A stretch of DNA of 64,000 nucleotides from the NCBI RefSeq assembly GCF_037975245.1, contig NC_092561.1, positions 14,011,001 to 14,075,000 of the forward strand, read 5' to 3'. This document shows, piece after piece, positions 32,387 through 44,491 of the stretch. The DNA comes from Apostichopus japonicus (lineage: Eukaryota; Echinodermata; Holothuroidea; Aspidochirotida; Stichopodidae). Below the pieces are notes generated by a model. It saw nothing but the letters and a program-made list of their open reading frames with translations. It did no database searches and was not told where the DNA came from. The position numbers were made by a program, and so were the translations under genes. Position 1 is the stretch's first letter; every line of letters starts with the position of its first letter.

Positions 32387-34650
32387 TCAAATTACGCCGC
32401 TACATAAGCCCCCTCGCATCACTGACCGATAAAAAGAAAGAAAAGGTGAGTGATCGATTAAACAAAACAAATAAGGAAAATCCTTCATCGATATCTTGCT
32501 GGCCATCGGACGTGGCGTCCTGAGCAAGTAACTGTGACCGGTGGGACGGGATCGACGGATGTGGCTATGTGGCTTTGTCTGTAGACGATGTAGCTGGACG
32601 GTATGATAATATAACCGGAGACGGTCAACATAAACGGTAAGGTCTCGAGTGCGTTGAGTCTCATCTTGGTTGACCAAGACACAAGGTAATCTCAAGGTTG
32701 TACATTAACCAGCTCAGCGGCGCTGCAGCCGATGTCTTCTTTGAGCGCCGTGGTAATAAGTCACTCCAATGCGTAGGGTCATGATGCGCTTTGACGGCAG
32801 CCTTTAATTGCCGATGGAAGCGTTCTTCTAAACCATTGGATTCCGGATGGTATGCCGTGGTACGAATTTGTTTGCTTCCTAACAGCAAGGTTAGGTCACG
32901 AAACACGGCCGATTCAAACTGCGTGCCTCTGTCTGTGGTGATCGTAACGGGTGTGCCAAACGTTGAAATCCATCGACAGAGAAAGGCTTTTGAGACAGTT
33001 TCGGCGGTAATATTAGGAAGGCAAATGGCTTTCGGCCATCTTGTGAACCGATCTACAATAGTCACTAAGTATGTATATCCATTGGATGGTGGCAATGGTC
33101 CTACAATGTGTACGTGACTAAAGCGCGCATCTGGTCAAGCGAAAGTTCAAACTGATGTAACGGTGTGCCTATGCACTTTTGACTGTTGGCAGTCTAGACA
33201 AGATTTAACCCAGTGTCTCGCACCTTTGTTGATATTGGACCAAACAAAGCGACCTGTTACTAATCGTTGAGTCGCGCGTATGCCAAGATGCAATAAACCA
33301 TATGTGGCGTTAAAGACAGAACGCCGAAAAGATTTCGGAACGTAAGGTCTCGGTGGTCCGGTAGATACATCACAGAGTATATTGTAAGAAATTTTCTGGA
33401 ATACTAGTGATTAAGATTCCTGGAGTTTTAAAGTTCGGGCCGTCCTTTCGAGCATGTGTTAATTGCGCGTAGTCCAATTGAGCAGAGAAAGGAGCTCTAG
33501 TAAAGAATTTACTTCCAAGTGAGACAACGCGTCTGCGACAACATTATTTTTACCATTTACGTGACGTATGTCCGTGGTAAATTGGGACACGAAATCTAGA
33601 TGTCTTATTTCTCTAGGCTAATACTTATCAGAGTTCGTGCACAGTGCGTAAGTACGGGGTTGTGATCCGTGAAAATCGTGAATTTTCGTCCCTTTAATGT
33701 GTAGCGTTAAAGGTTTAAACGTTAGATAAATGGCAGTCAGTTCGCGTACAAATGCATTGTATCTAGATTCAGTAGCACTTAGCTTTTGGAGAAGAAAAAC
33801 AACGGTTGCCAAGATCCATCTAGGTAGTGTTGAAGTACGCCTCCGACGGCCCGATCCGATTCATCCACCATGACGGAAAGGGGTAAATTGGGATCTGGAT
33901 GACTAAGTAGAGTAGCTTGCGCAAGCGCGGGTTTTGTTAGCTGTAAAAGCTAGACGCTTCCTCTGTCCAAGTCAATGGTGCTGCTTTTCGTTTGTTACCC
34001 GCAAGTAAATCCCTGAGATGTCGAAGGAGTTCAGCACATTGAGGTATAAGTTGCCGTTAAAAATTAAATAAACTTAGGTATTTGCGAAGTTTGCGTACGG
34101 ACGTTGGTTGAGGAAAATCATTAATAGCCTTCACCTTTTCCGGAAATGGGCGGATTCCTTTGGAATCAACTGTGTGTCCAAGGAATGCAAGTGTAGGGAC
34201 TCCAAACTGACTTTTACTTGGGTTAGTTACAACTCCATAGTCTTGGAGTACGTTAAGCAGTAGTCTCAAATGATCCATATGTTCGCTGTTTGCTAGCAAT
34301 GAGTATATCACCGATGTAGAGATAACTAAATCTAGTGCACGCGTTACCTCATCCATGAAGCGCTGGAATGTTTGCGCTGCGTTTCTGAGAATGGCATAGG
34401 TTTGAATTCGAACAGACTGAAAGGTGTTGTTATTGCCGTTTTGCAAATGTCCGACTCCTCAACCGGAATTTGGTGATATGCGCGCATTAGGTCTATCTTG
34501 CGCCATTCAGTGAAGCAGACAAGTCTTGTAAATGCGGCTTGGGATGACGGTCGGGAATGGTAACGTTATTCAATCCACGACAATCTCCGCATTGTCTCCA
34601 GTCACCTTTTTTCTTTGGAACGACAGGTGGTCATCTTTCTCACCCCCCCC
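32387..34650 (-). mobile_element. Decayed Ty3/gypsy pol, copy B
   Basis: Same relic as 2004-4260. RT (about 34446-34057, AQTFQRFMDEV and a GHTVDSKG motif), RNase H pieces (about 33960-33480), integrase core (33095-32700: IVDRFTRWPKA, ITTDRGTQFES, AYHPESNGLEERF). The integrase C-terminal segment present in copy A is mostly lost through the deletion near 32618. It is not functional. Confidence 0.87.
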
Positions 34651-34779
34651 CCTCCTTCAGATCTACCCTCACCTCCAAAACCATTCATTTATTGTCGCTT
34701 CTTCGACAGAGCAGAGAACTCCCCCACCCCCCCCCCACACACACACACACATTCAAAAGTGTTGTCCAAGTACTTAGTT

Positions 34780-35395
34780 AGAATGAAGACTGAGGTAAAA
34801 ACTCAATGGGTAAAAGGATCAAATGTTGTTTTGTCAGTTTTGTTTTGCAGCGATCATAATTAAAGGTGTTAGTGAATTTCAAACAAGTTAGCGTACTATA
34901 TGTAGCCCATAATCAATTCTTCATGAAGGGAATTATCGATGACTTACGCAATTCATGGATTGTCCTCATGTTCTATTTCCTTTTGACATATCAAAACTAA
35001 ACTTCAATTGTATTTTCATTTTATTTCAATTAATCAATCGTTTCGATAGACAAGGTCAAAATATAATAGTGAAAACACAGAGGCATCCACACAGACCTTT
35101 TGAAAGAACTATGCAATAAATGTTCAAATTAAACGTTTACTGTTGTTAATGCTTACTCAGTGGCGTATCTAGGAATTCAGGGGACCATTTTAACAATTGG
35201 AGTTTCACACTAAGTCATAAATGGGTTTTTGCCAAGTGATCAATAAGACAAATTAAAGCCCGCATTAAATATGACAAATTCTGAATAGAGTACAATCTAT
35301 TACACCCAGTCTAGTATTCAGAATCCATCTCCATTTACTTTAAGTGACCACCAAGCAACTGAAAGTTATGTTTTAAGTATCTTAGTGAAACACAC
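34780..35395. repeat. Dispersed repeat, copy in block B
   Basis: Counterpart of 4385-5040; an inverted relative lies at 47870-48690. Copy B lacks a short internal repeat of GATCAAATGTTGTTTTG that copy A has near 4455. Confidence 0.75.
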
Positions 35396-35562
35396 CTATT
35401 GATGGGCGTAAATAACTTGAACTAGCACTGTGTTCACATTGTCCCCGTTCTGGCGTAGTGACGAATGTGCAAAAAGTGAGTTTTAAGAAAACGCGCTATA
35501 TAGATTTTTACATTTTTACTCTCGTATTTCGTTATTAAAAAAAGATCTTTTTACCGAAAGTT

Positions 35563-35660
35563 AGCCATTGAAGAAGATCTTGCTAGGATCAAAACCTCAG
35601 GCCAACTTACTTTTACACATTCTCTTTAACAGGCTCTCTAGTGGATAAGCAGTTTGCTAA
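35563..35660 (+). mobile_element. Penelope-like terminal motif (relic), copy B
   Basis: Same as 5205-5300: GAAGAAGATCTTGCTAGGAT followed by CAAAACCTCAGGCCAACTTA, with a decayed hammerhead-like core. Confidence 0.6.
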
Positions 35661-36419
35661 CAGTTTTATTTTATTTTGAGCTTAAAACAAGAACAAATGA
35701 AGGGAAACAACTAGTTTTAAGACAATTTTAATGAGAACATTTAGTAAAATGGGTTATTTTAGTTGCAAAAATTAATACGCAATCGTTTACATCATTAGGT
35801 ACGTACGGTAAAATATTCTGTAGAACATGCAAGCAGCTTGCCGATTCCGTAATACAATTTGATCGCAAGATACCGCATACTGAACAGAAGAATAGACCTA
35901 AAAGATGCCACATGCGTGATATGTCACGGGAAAATGCTTTACGTTACTATCAACGAATTACCGAAAAAACTCTATCATAACATAAGCGTAATCGAACAAC
36001 TCCGAGAAGACACTGGCCCGAATCGACCAGGGAAGCATGTACATGGCTAAGCTTCAGTTGAACACAGAACTTACTCGTTTTAATATCCAAAATTACAAAC
36101 ACAGAAAAAGTATCTTGTCAATAAACCAACTTTAGCAGTGAATATCCAAATCCACGTTTATCGTTCAATCCTGGGCGAAATACTACCGTGACTTTATGTG
36201 TTTCCATAGAGTTAGGTCTAGTTGAAACAGGCCTTGACCAGTAACATCCCACAATCAAAAGACAGTCACTAACGAAATAAAACGTCCAATCGCTACATTG
36301 TCAATGTATCACGAACTCACGATACTGGAATACAACAAAGGAAATAGATATATGCGATGAAATACTAACATGACTATTTACACATGCTGTGAGCCAACTC
36401 ACTACATGTACTAACAATG

Positions 36420-36906
36420 CTACCCTAGAGGCACGGTATATACACGGTTATCTCTTACAGTAAATATTATACTGTCAGTTGCGTGATGTAATGTTACATG
36501 TAAGGACGTCCAGAGCTTGTTTACGGTCAATTTCACATTAGCTATGTCCGACCATGGTCCGACACAGCTATCGACAGTATATAATTTTCGCAGAATGAGA
36601 CATTTGCAGCATAGACAGAGGCAGGGTCTTGCATGTGGACTCATGGGCATGAGATACTCCGGGTGCTAAAAAATCTTTCCGCATGGATCTCAAAAAATTG
36701 ATCCAAAGTCTGCGGCGTTTTACGTCGGTTCTTTTACTCGGAAATGTAAAAAAGCTGATGCTTTTGTTGGATGTGGTATAACTGCAACCTCCAACAACAC
36801 AGAATTGTGGCATTTCGGGGGAAATGGAGTAATATCGTTGATGTTTTTGGCAGCTTAAGTATACAACTTTACACGCTAAAAGTATTGTTGTGAGTGAGGT
36901 ATACAA
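36420..36906 (-). pseudogene. THAP-domain fragment, copy B
   Basis: Counterpart of 6059-6473. The THAP start is at 36813 (MPQFCVVGGCSYTT, then SFFTFP). The distal metal ligands are again lost to a frame change. One difference is Arg to Thr in the SFFxFP motif. No continuation was found. Confidence 0.6.
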
Positions 36907-37249
36907 ACAGTGACGTCACATGGTCACCTGATGTCTTCGGAATGTTCAGGAATGTCTGAAATAGGTTTCATAAAAAGCTGACTTTTCTTCCCATTTTTCA
37001 CGTAATTAACGTCCGAAATTGGTAAAGTTAATTACAGCAATGTCGTTGGAGTGAGTTAAGGATTACATACATGCAAAATGGTGGGATTTTATGTTCATCG
37101 AAAATTCTTCATAGTTGGTCTTTAAGGACTTGGATGAGAAACAATTTTCTTATCCAGAAATATAAGTGAATAATAATGACCTAACACTGCATAACTATAA
37201 AATCAATCTCTAGCAAAGATTTGACTACTGGTTCTAGGTTACAAGGTTA

Positions 37250-38950
37250 CTACCGCTTCACTACTAGAAATAATTAAATTCGTTTGGTCACATTTCATAG
37301 TCACTGTGCCAACGTGGTTTTGTCTTTGCTCTAATACTTCTTCGTAAATCAGTGTTCGTGGTTTGGTCCTCTGAAGAGGTTTGTTCATTGTCAGAATTAA
37401 CTATGTCATTGTCTTCATGTCCATCATAACTAAATGTTCCACCAGTAAGTAAATGTTTGCGGTTGCGTCTATACTGTACACCTTCAGCTGTCTCTACATA
37501 GTATGATCTGGGCTGGTCAGCCTTAGATACAATAGTGGCTGGTTTCCAACCTTTGTCAGTGGGTCATAATATGTTTTTTGAGTCTGTCTCTTCCTTCAGA
37601 ATTTTTGGCCTGAATAATTGTTCAGTTGTTGGAAGTAGGGTCTTTGTCCTTCGTCCAAACAGTTGAAGGTGATCCGAGAATATTATATCTTTGTGTATTC
37701 CTGTAATCTCATAAAGCTAGGTATGGATCTTGTCTACTCTCCTTTGCCTTCATTGCCATGCCATTAGACTGAGGATGGTATGGACTAGACGTATTATGAT
37801 GAAATTGTAAAGTTTCGAAAAACTGTCTAATTGCCAACTTTTGAATTGGGGTCCGTTATCTGTGATAAGGACATTTGGAATACCATGGCGTGCAAATTGT
37901 GATTTACAAAGTACTACAACAGTTTTACTCTTAGTATTAGGTAAATGTGAAATTTCAAAGTAACCGGAGAAATAATCAATTAATATCAAATAGTTATTTC
38001 TGTTCCACTCAAAGAGATCAGCACCCACTTTCTGACAAGGTCTTTGAGGAATCTCATGAAATTGTAGAGATTCTTTTTGATTCTGCCTCCTGTGTGTGTT
38101 ACAGATGGAACACTTTGAAATTAAATCTTCAATTTCAGCACTCATTAGACGCCAAAACATAATGTCCCTTGCTCTTCGTTTACATTCATCTTGTACTTTC
38201 ATTAACATTTGCTGAAGTCGATGTGGAGTTTGATACAAGGGTTACTTAAAAATTGGCTCTAATGGTTTGTGATCCGTTTCAACATGAATTGATTTCTGAC
38301 CATTCAGGTACTCATGAAAACGCTCACAACCAAACACAATGGCGAGCATTTCTTTTTCGATTTGGGCGTAGTTTTGCTGACTCTTAGTTAAAGATTTAGA
38401 AGCATATGCTACTGGGGACCCATCTTATAGCATTACTGCTCCGACACCGAGGCTACTAGAATCTACAGATAAGGTTACTTCTTTTGTGACATCAAACAAT
38501 TTTAGAACAGGGGCCTGCGTAATCGTTTCTTTAAGCCTTTGAAAACTCTTTTGTTGAGCATCTCCCCATTCCCAGTGCACACCTTTCTCTAGTAGTGCCC
38601 TTAATGGTGCACTCTCTGTAGACAAATTTTGCTAAATAGTTAATTACACCCATACACCTTTGTAACCCTACCTCCTCTTCTGGGGACTCATTTCTGTGAC
38701 AGCTCTGACCTTCTCAGGGTCAACATTGAGCCCACTCTCATTTAACACATGACCTAGTTAGGCAATATCAGATATTCTTATCTGACATTTACTTTTGTTC
38801 AGTTTGAAGTCTGCTTCTGTCCAAAAAATTACGTAACCGCTGGCCATGCTCTGCTACCGTCTCTCCCGAATACTTATACTCATTATACACACTCATTGTT
38901 CTTACTAACAAGCGTCATATGTCATATACAAACATAGAAGAGTGACCACA
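37250..38950 (-). mobile_element. Decayed second Ty3/gypsy pol, copy B
   Basis: Counterpart of 6870-8560. RNase H is at 38625-38425 and an integrase HHCC-plus-core frame at 38238-37750 is longer than in copy A: CSICNT, LIDYFSGYFEI and TDNGPQF. The C-terminal integrase segment reads toward 37250. The lost frames and stops are largely shared with copy A, with a few private to each. Confidence 0.85.
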
Positions 38951-39263
38951 GCCCCATACTTCTTAGGGTAGGTTGGTGGTTACAATAACAGGATATATTG
39001 TTGTTGCTAAAGGGTGGTGTAAAGTACAATACTGAATAATGCGTAGAATATGTTACACATCACTCTTGAGTGTTTTCACTATTCTAGTAATGTGTTAAAA
39101 ACAGTTTTTTAAATCAATTATTCAATTTAACGACGAGACAAAAGTGCAAAGAAAACCTGTTTGCTATCGGACCAAAAAGAACGATGTAACTATCTAATCT
39201 TTACAGATAATGTATTCAGTTGGCTGTAGCTGCCTATTGGTGCTCTATCGGTCATTATGAAAA

Positions 39264-39443
39264 CGATCGGCCTTTTGGCTAAGATCATGTGTAGTATCTG
39301 TTCCCTTTCGAGGGGAATGGTGATGCACACCTGACGATGATCACACAGTCACAGTCCCGATGCAAGGGGACTGGGGTTAGAAGCGGATCAGTCGTTCAGT
39401 AGTTTGGTTTTCGTGCCCAGGTTCTTTCCTGGGCGACTTTTTC
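39264..39443 (+). ncRNA. U2-snRNA-like structured sequence, copy B
   Basis: The same chimera as at 8873-9052. Its U2-like head is slightly closer to U2 here (CGATCGGCCTTTTGGCTAAG). All three hairpins and the terminal T run are preserved; about two bases differ from copy A. It is probably a retroposed fragment; no snRNA promoter was recognised upstream. Confidence 0.55.
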
Positions 39444-42400
39444 TAAAAAGGTATTGGCCATGAAAGTGCACGCTGTGAAACATTTACAGGTAAGATGAGT
39501 TCCATAGTTGTGATATAGGAATATGTGGTGGTGTTCCATTTTGGGCGTCATGTAACGAAACACATGTTAGTCTGTTCGTCTGGTTGCGTATAGTAATTCC
39601 CTGCAGGACAAATACTGGTACTTGCATAAACGGGCTTGATTTAAGGTTTGGGAGTGTGGGGGTCCGCCGTTCAAGAAAGGACAGACAGGCATTGTTAGGG
39701 TTTTCTCTTTAATGCGCTGACACCGATTAACTAAAAGATAATCGAAAATTACTACACTAAATACATTTCTCAACTTTAATCAAGAAAGAAAAGGACAATA
39801 CTAATACAATGACAATACTTAATGATCCAGAAAAGATATGAGCCAAACACCATTCTCGAAAACATGATATAACACGGGTCACAAATGAATTCTCAATTAT
39901 GGCAAACAAATTAATCAAAACAGTTGTAACCCAATAGCCTCCCTTAAAGTCAATCGTGATCCACGAACTTGAAATGCATTAGAGTATCACTATCACACTT
40001 GCATTGCAACCGATCCACATCAGAACAAGATCATTGTATGGACCTCAAATAACACATATATTTCGTTACATGCCCTTGAAAACATCATCACCGGCTTTCG
40101 ACTACATGGCCAGTAAATTACCTGATATAATTTGATACGTAACAAGCCCCTCCCCTTTCTAATCTCTGCAACTAAATTTAGAACAAATAATTATAACTGA
40201 AGTCGTGCTCCCAAAATAAAAAAATAAGCTTAGATAATCTTTAAGCAAATGAAAGCCCCATGCCTAAAAACAAATAACTCATCTCCCCCATGATTTAACT
40301 CTTGGCATCTTGATCAGACTTGATCAGACTTACGATGTAGGAGTTATTGACCAATGACGCCCTATCACACCGGACAGAGTTCACATGGACAGGCAACTAC
40401 ATACCAAGTTTTAACTTGTTCGGTCTTACGCTCTAGGAGGAGTTCACAACACACTCTTATTTGCTCAATCTCTCTCTCACACATACACACACCTTGAAAA
40501 CATTGAAAACATTGTCGCGAACTCCAAACCATGGACTTTAAACTTAGTGGGTGTGTGCCTGAGCATTCCGTTTAGTATCTCTGTGCCTTATGACGTCATG
40601 ACGGTGATATGTCAACCATCAGAGTCGTTACGCGCATACCAAAAAGTGACCAAAATTTTCAAACCCATTTGGCACATCAGTCTCTGCATGTTCACATCGC
40701 GTTAAGTAATGTTAAACTCCAGTGTCAAAAGACCGAGAAGTTCAAAGGTTAAACTCGGCCAAATGTGTGAGAAAAATGTCGCAGCTAACCTGAACCTCAG
40801 CACCGACGGATCTCAACATTGATAGGTATGTAAAGGAGGGATTCACAGACCCACTCTACATAGGGGGAGGCCTCAATGACTGCAGTGCATTCACTGTTCT
40901 GTTATAAAACCATTCATTTACCTCTGGCCCTTCTACAGTCGGGGAAAGTTTGAATCCCCCCCCCCCCCGACACACACACAACTTGGTAATCCCGTACAGG
41001 ACACTTTTCTTAAATGGTTTTGTTAACGGATGAATTTCGGAAAGGTAGCCTTTACCATTTAATCATAAAAATCAGTTTTTGTTTCGGGTTCACTTTATTT
41101 TCGGTCTATTATTAAGTCTGATTAAGCATATACACATGTAAACATAACAGAAATAGTGTAATAAAAGGACAAAAGAATAGTGTAAAAAAACAATGTTAAT
41201 AGAGAATGATAAACGAATATATACCTAGCGATAGTTTCTTACATACTATCATTCAGACCTTTTGCAAGTTCTTTAAATGTACTGTACATATAGAAAATGT
41301 GGTTTTCAAATACAATGTGTTTCTCAACACTAAGGATACAATCTACAGCGCTTTTAAAATGAGCGCGGCTGGGATTGATTGCCTGCATTTTACAATTTTT
41401 TAAATGAAAATGTTTAGCAATTAGTAAGAAAAAATTATAGTGTTTCATATGTTTGTCCAAACAGCCAAAAACAAATAATCTTGAAAGTTTTTCAGTTGTG
41501 AGGAAAACAACATGAAATAGCATTGCAAATACTCATAACCCTATCACAGTTCCAAAAGAAGTAGAGATATCTTCATCTTCTAATTTACAGAATGTACATA
41601 AAGAATCCTGTCTCTTTCTCATCTTAAAAAGTAGCTGATTTGTTTCAAGAATAAAAAGTAATTCTCTAAAATGGAAGTAACATACTTTCATATCCCGAAT
41701 ACTTTAAAGACAATCATAAAATATCTTACTACATTCACCGTCAGGAATGTTTAACAGGGTACGTCATTTAAAGCATGTTGAAAGGGAAGTAACATTGTTG
41801 ACATCACTATTTTTAAGCAATTCAATATATATGCTCTTTCTTTAGACATTTTGACAATGCAGCATATCAACAAAGACAATTTCCTGTTTTGAAGGATATG
41901 TTACCTCAATCAAATAATTCTTCCAGTGGCTGGGAATAACATGTTTAATACTATGATAATGTTTATACAGTAATAGCGAGGAGGGGATATTGCGTTTGTT
42001 ACTCATTTTTCATTACCGAATATTCTCTGGTCCTATTATGTCCGGATAATCCTGGTTTCAGTGGTTCTGTTTTTCATAGACGTCATTAACAGACTTTAGC
42101 CTCGTGTATTTTTTTCTTAGGCCAATATTTGATTGTTGGAGTGTGTCAATCTCCTAAGAAAGCCTGACACAAAGTAACTTTAAAATGAAAGAAAAAATAA
42201 TATAAACATCATATTTACGTTATCAACACCTAGACGTCCTGATAACCTCGCTGTAAGTTATAGAACATTAATATATGATCAACGGTTTCATCTCAATTCG
42301 ACGTTCTTGATAATTTGTAGACGTTACTTCGTTAATCTTGCTGCTTAAGTAATTTTATGTTGAATTTTGGTGCCTTCATATATTGTGATAGTTATTGGAA

Positions 42401-42690
42401 TAGATTCCGTCGAAGATGCAAAGAGTTTCAAATCACCTTCGAAAACTACAAAATAATACGGTCCACAATAGTTTGACGACATGGCATTTAAGTCAATAAT
42501 GGAAATCACATGAGTTAAAATTAGACAGGACTTTTGTCACTGCATATTTCCGATTTAGTCATGTGGTAGCAAAGTAATAATCGGAAAATAACTGTCCCAT
42601 TTTAATATTAAAATATCAAAAATCGAAGAAATATACCGGTTTCGACGACATACGAGTAGCCTACATACGTATTTACAGATTTTCACTTTG

Positions 42691-43129
42691 TTCGGGACTT
42701 GTCCAGTCACAGAATGAAGGTAGTGTCGCTGTTTATAAATGATTCTGCAGTATGATTTCGTCTTAAGATGCCTTTCTTGAACCTAGTGAGTTTTGCTCTA
42801 GATCCTACCTGACAAACCCCATAACTTTCCCGTCAAATTGTCTTGCGTTTACCCATTTTGGGTCTGGGTAAAACCTCTCTGCCATTGGGCACCTAATCCA
42901 GCAGCAATGGCATTGACAGTCAGTGGTATTACACTGCAGTGGCGTTAACAGGAGTTCGTAGGTGTGCAGGAAGAGGATTTGAATTTCCTACGACTGATTT
43001 TAAGTAGGGGATGACGTTTTGGAAAGTGCAAGAGGCGAAATTCGAGTTACATCTGAAACTGCTACAACCTCCCGGCCACCGTCCCCTGACCCCCCCCCCC
43101 TCACCCCATCCCTGCGATCTTTGACATAC
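42691..43129. other. Stretch without recognised gene
   Basis: Between the end of copy B and the diverged third copy I see a C-rich stretch (about 43078-43100) and no supported gene. Confidence 0.5.
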
Positions 43130-44260
43130 ATCCTAGTAAAATTGCATTCCAGTTTGAAATGAAACAGTTGCGGAGTCTTGAAACTTCAATAAATGCATTA
43201 AAAGCAGTTATTCAAATTAACAACGTGACAGTAGTAGACGAGAATACATGTTCCCAATCGGACAATAAAGTATTATGTAAGTATATCATTTTGTCAGCTT
43301 ATTGGTGCTCTTTCGGTCATCATGAAACCAGATGCCATGAAAATGCACTCTGTGGAAAAGTTAAAGGTTCTATACGTTCCATATTAGTGATATAGGAATA
43401 GGTGGTGGGTTCCATTTTTGGGTCATGTAACGAAACATATGTTCGTTCGTATGTCTTGGTAGCGTGTAGTTATTCCCCAGGACAAATAAATGTAATTTGC
43501 TTAACCTGGTGGGATGTATAGTTTGTGAGTATATGGGTCCTTCCGCTCAAGAAAGGACATAAAGGCATTGATAGATTTGCTCTTTAATGCTCTGACAACG
43601 ATTAACTGAAAGTTAATCAATAATTAGTATATTAAATTCATTTCTTAACTTAGATAAAGAAAGGAAAAGATAATACTAATCCAATGAAAGTTCATAATCA
43701 TCTAGAAAAAAACAAATTAGCCAAAAACCAATCCCGAAAGCATAATATAATACAGGTACCTAATGAAGACTCAATTATGACAATGAAATTGGTCAAATCA
43801 ATTGTAATATCTTCCCTTAATGTCAAACGTGAGTTCCACAAACAGAATAAACTAAAGGATCACTATCACACTTCCATTGTAACCGATCCACATCAGAACA
43901 ATATCTAATGGTATAGACCTCAAATAACACAATGAATTCGTAACATGCCTTTGAAAACATCTTTATCGACTCTCGTGTGCATGGACAACAAACTAATTTT
44001 CGTATGTACACAGCCTATCCCCTTTCATGATCACAGCTGCTAAATTTAGAGCAAATGCATAACTGAAGTCATGCTCCCAAAAGTTAAAAGTAAGCTAAAC
44101 AATCTTTAAGCAAATGAAAGCCCCATGCCTAACAACAAAGAGAATAACCCATGTCCCCTATGATTTAACTCCTAACATCCTAATTTTACTAAAAAGTATA
44201 CCAATTGTTCACACATCTAATTTGAACTTGATCAGATTTACGATGTAGGAGTAAGCGAAA
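43130..44260. repeat. Diverged third copy of part of the duplicated block
   Basis: Homologous to 39090-40345 (and 8690-9960) over most of its length, for example GCTCTTTCGGTCATCATGAA, AAGAAAGGACATAAAGGCAT and CCGATCCACATCAGAACAAT. It is clearly more diverged than A is from B. At the position of the U2-like segment it reads continuously (near 43320-43340), so it lacks that insertion. Confidence 0.82.
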
Positions 44261-44491
44261 CACTTTTTCTTACAATTTCGGACAAATTGACTTCAGACCT
44301 CAACTGTATTTTGACTCCGACCCTTCAAAACTACATTAGTGTTATTTTAAAATGTGTTCCATTATTCTATACATATCTTGTGGTGTATTGCCACGTTGAA
44401 AAGTAAACAATGTCTAAAAACCATTTGTATGTCTCTTGACCTTTTACATATGACTTCCTCTCACACGGGAACGAGATTACATGATTGTGCA

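Larger units (their letters stand above)
29434..42690. repeat. Segmental duplication, copy B
   Basis: Direct counterpart of 491-16478. It holds the same relics in the same order about 30.4 kb downstream. Private changes: a hAT-like insertion at 30032-31712, loss of about 287 bp (relative to 1918-2204 of copy A) near 32618, loss of about 520 bp near 42330, and no Gmr1-like element. Stretches 39444-42229 and 35660-36410 show no recognised gene. Confidence 0.92.
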
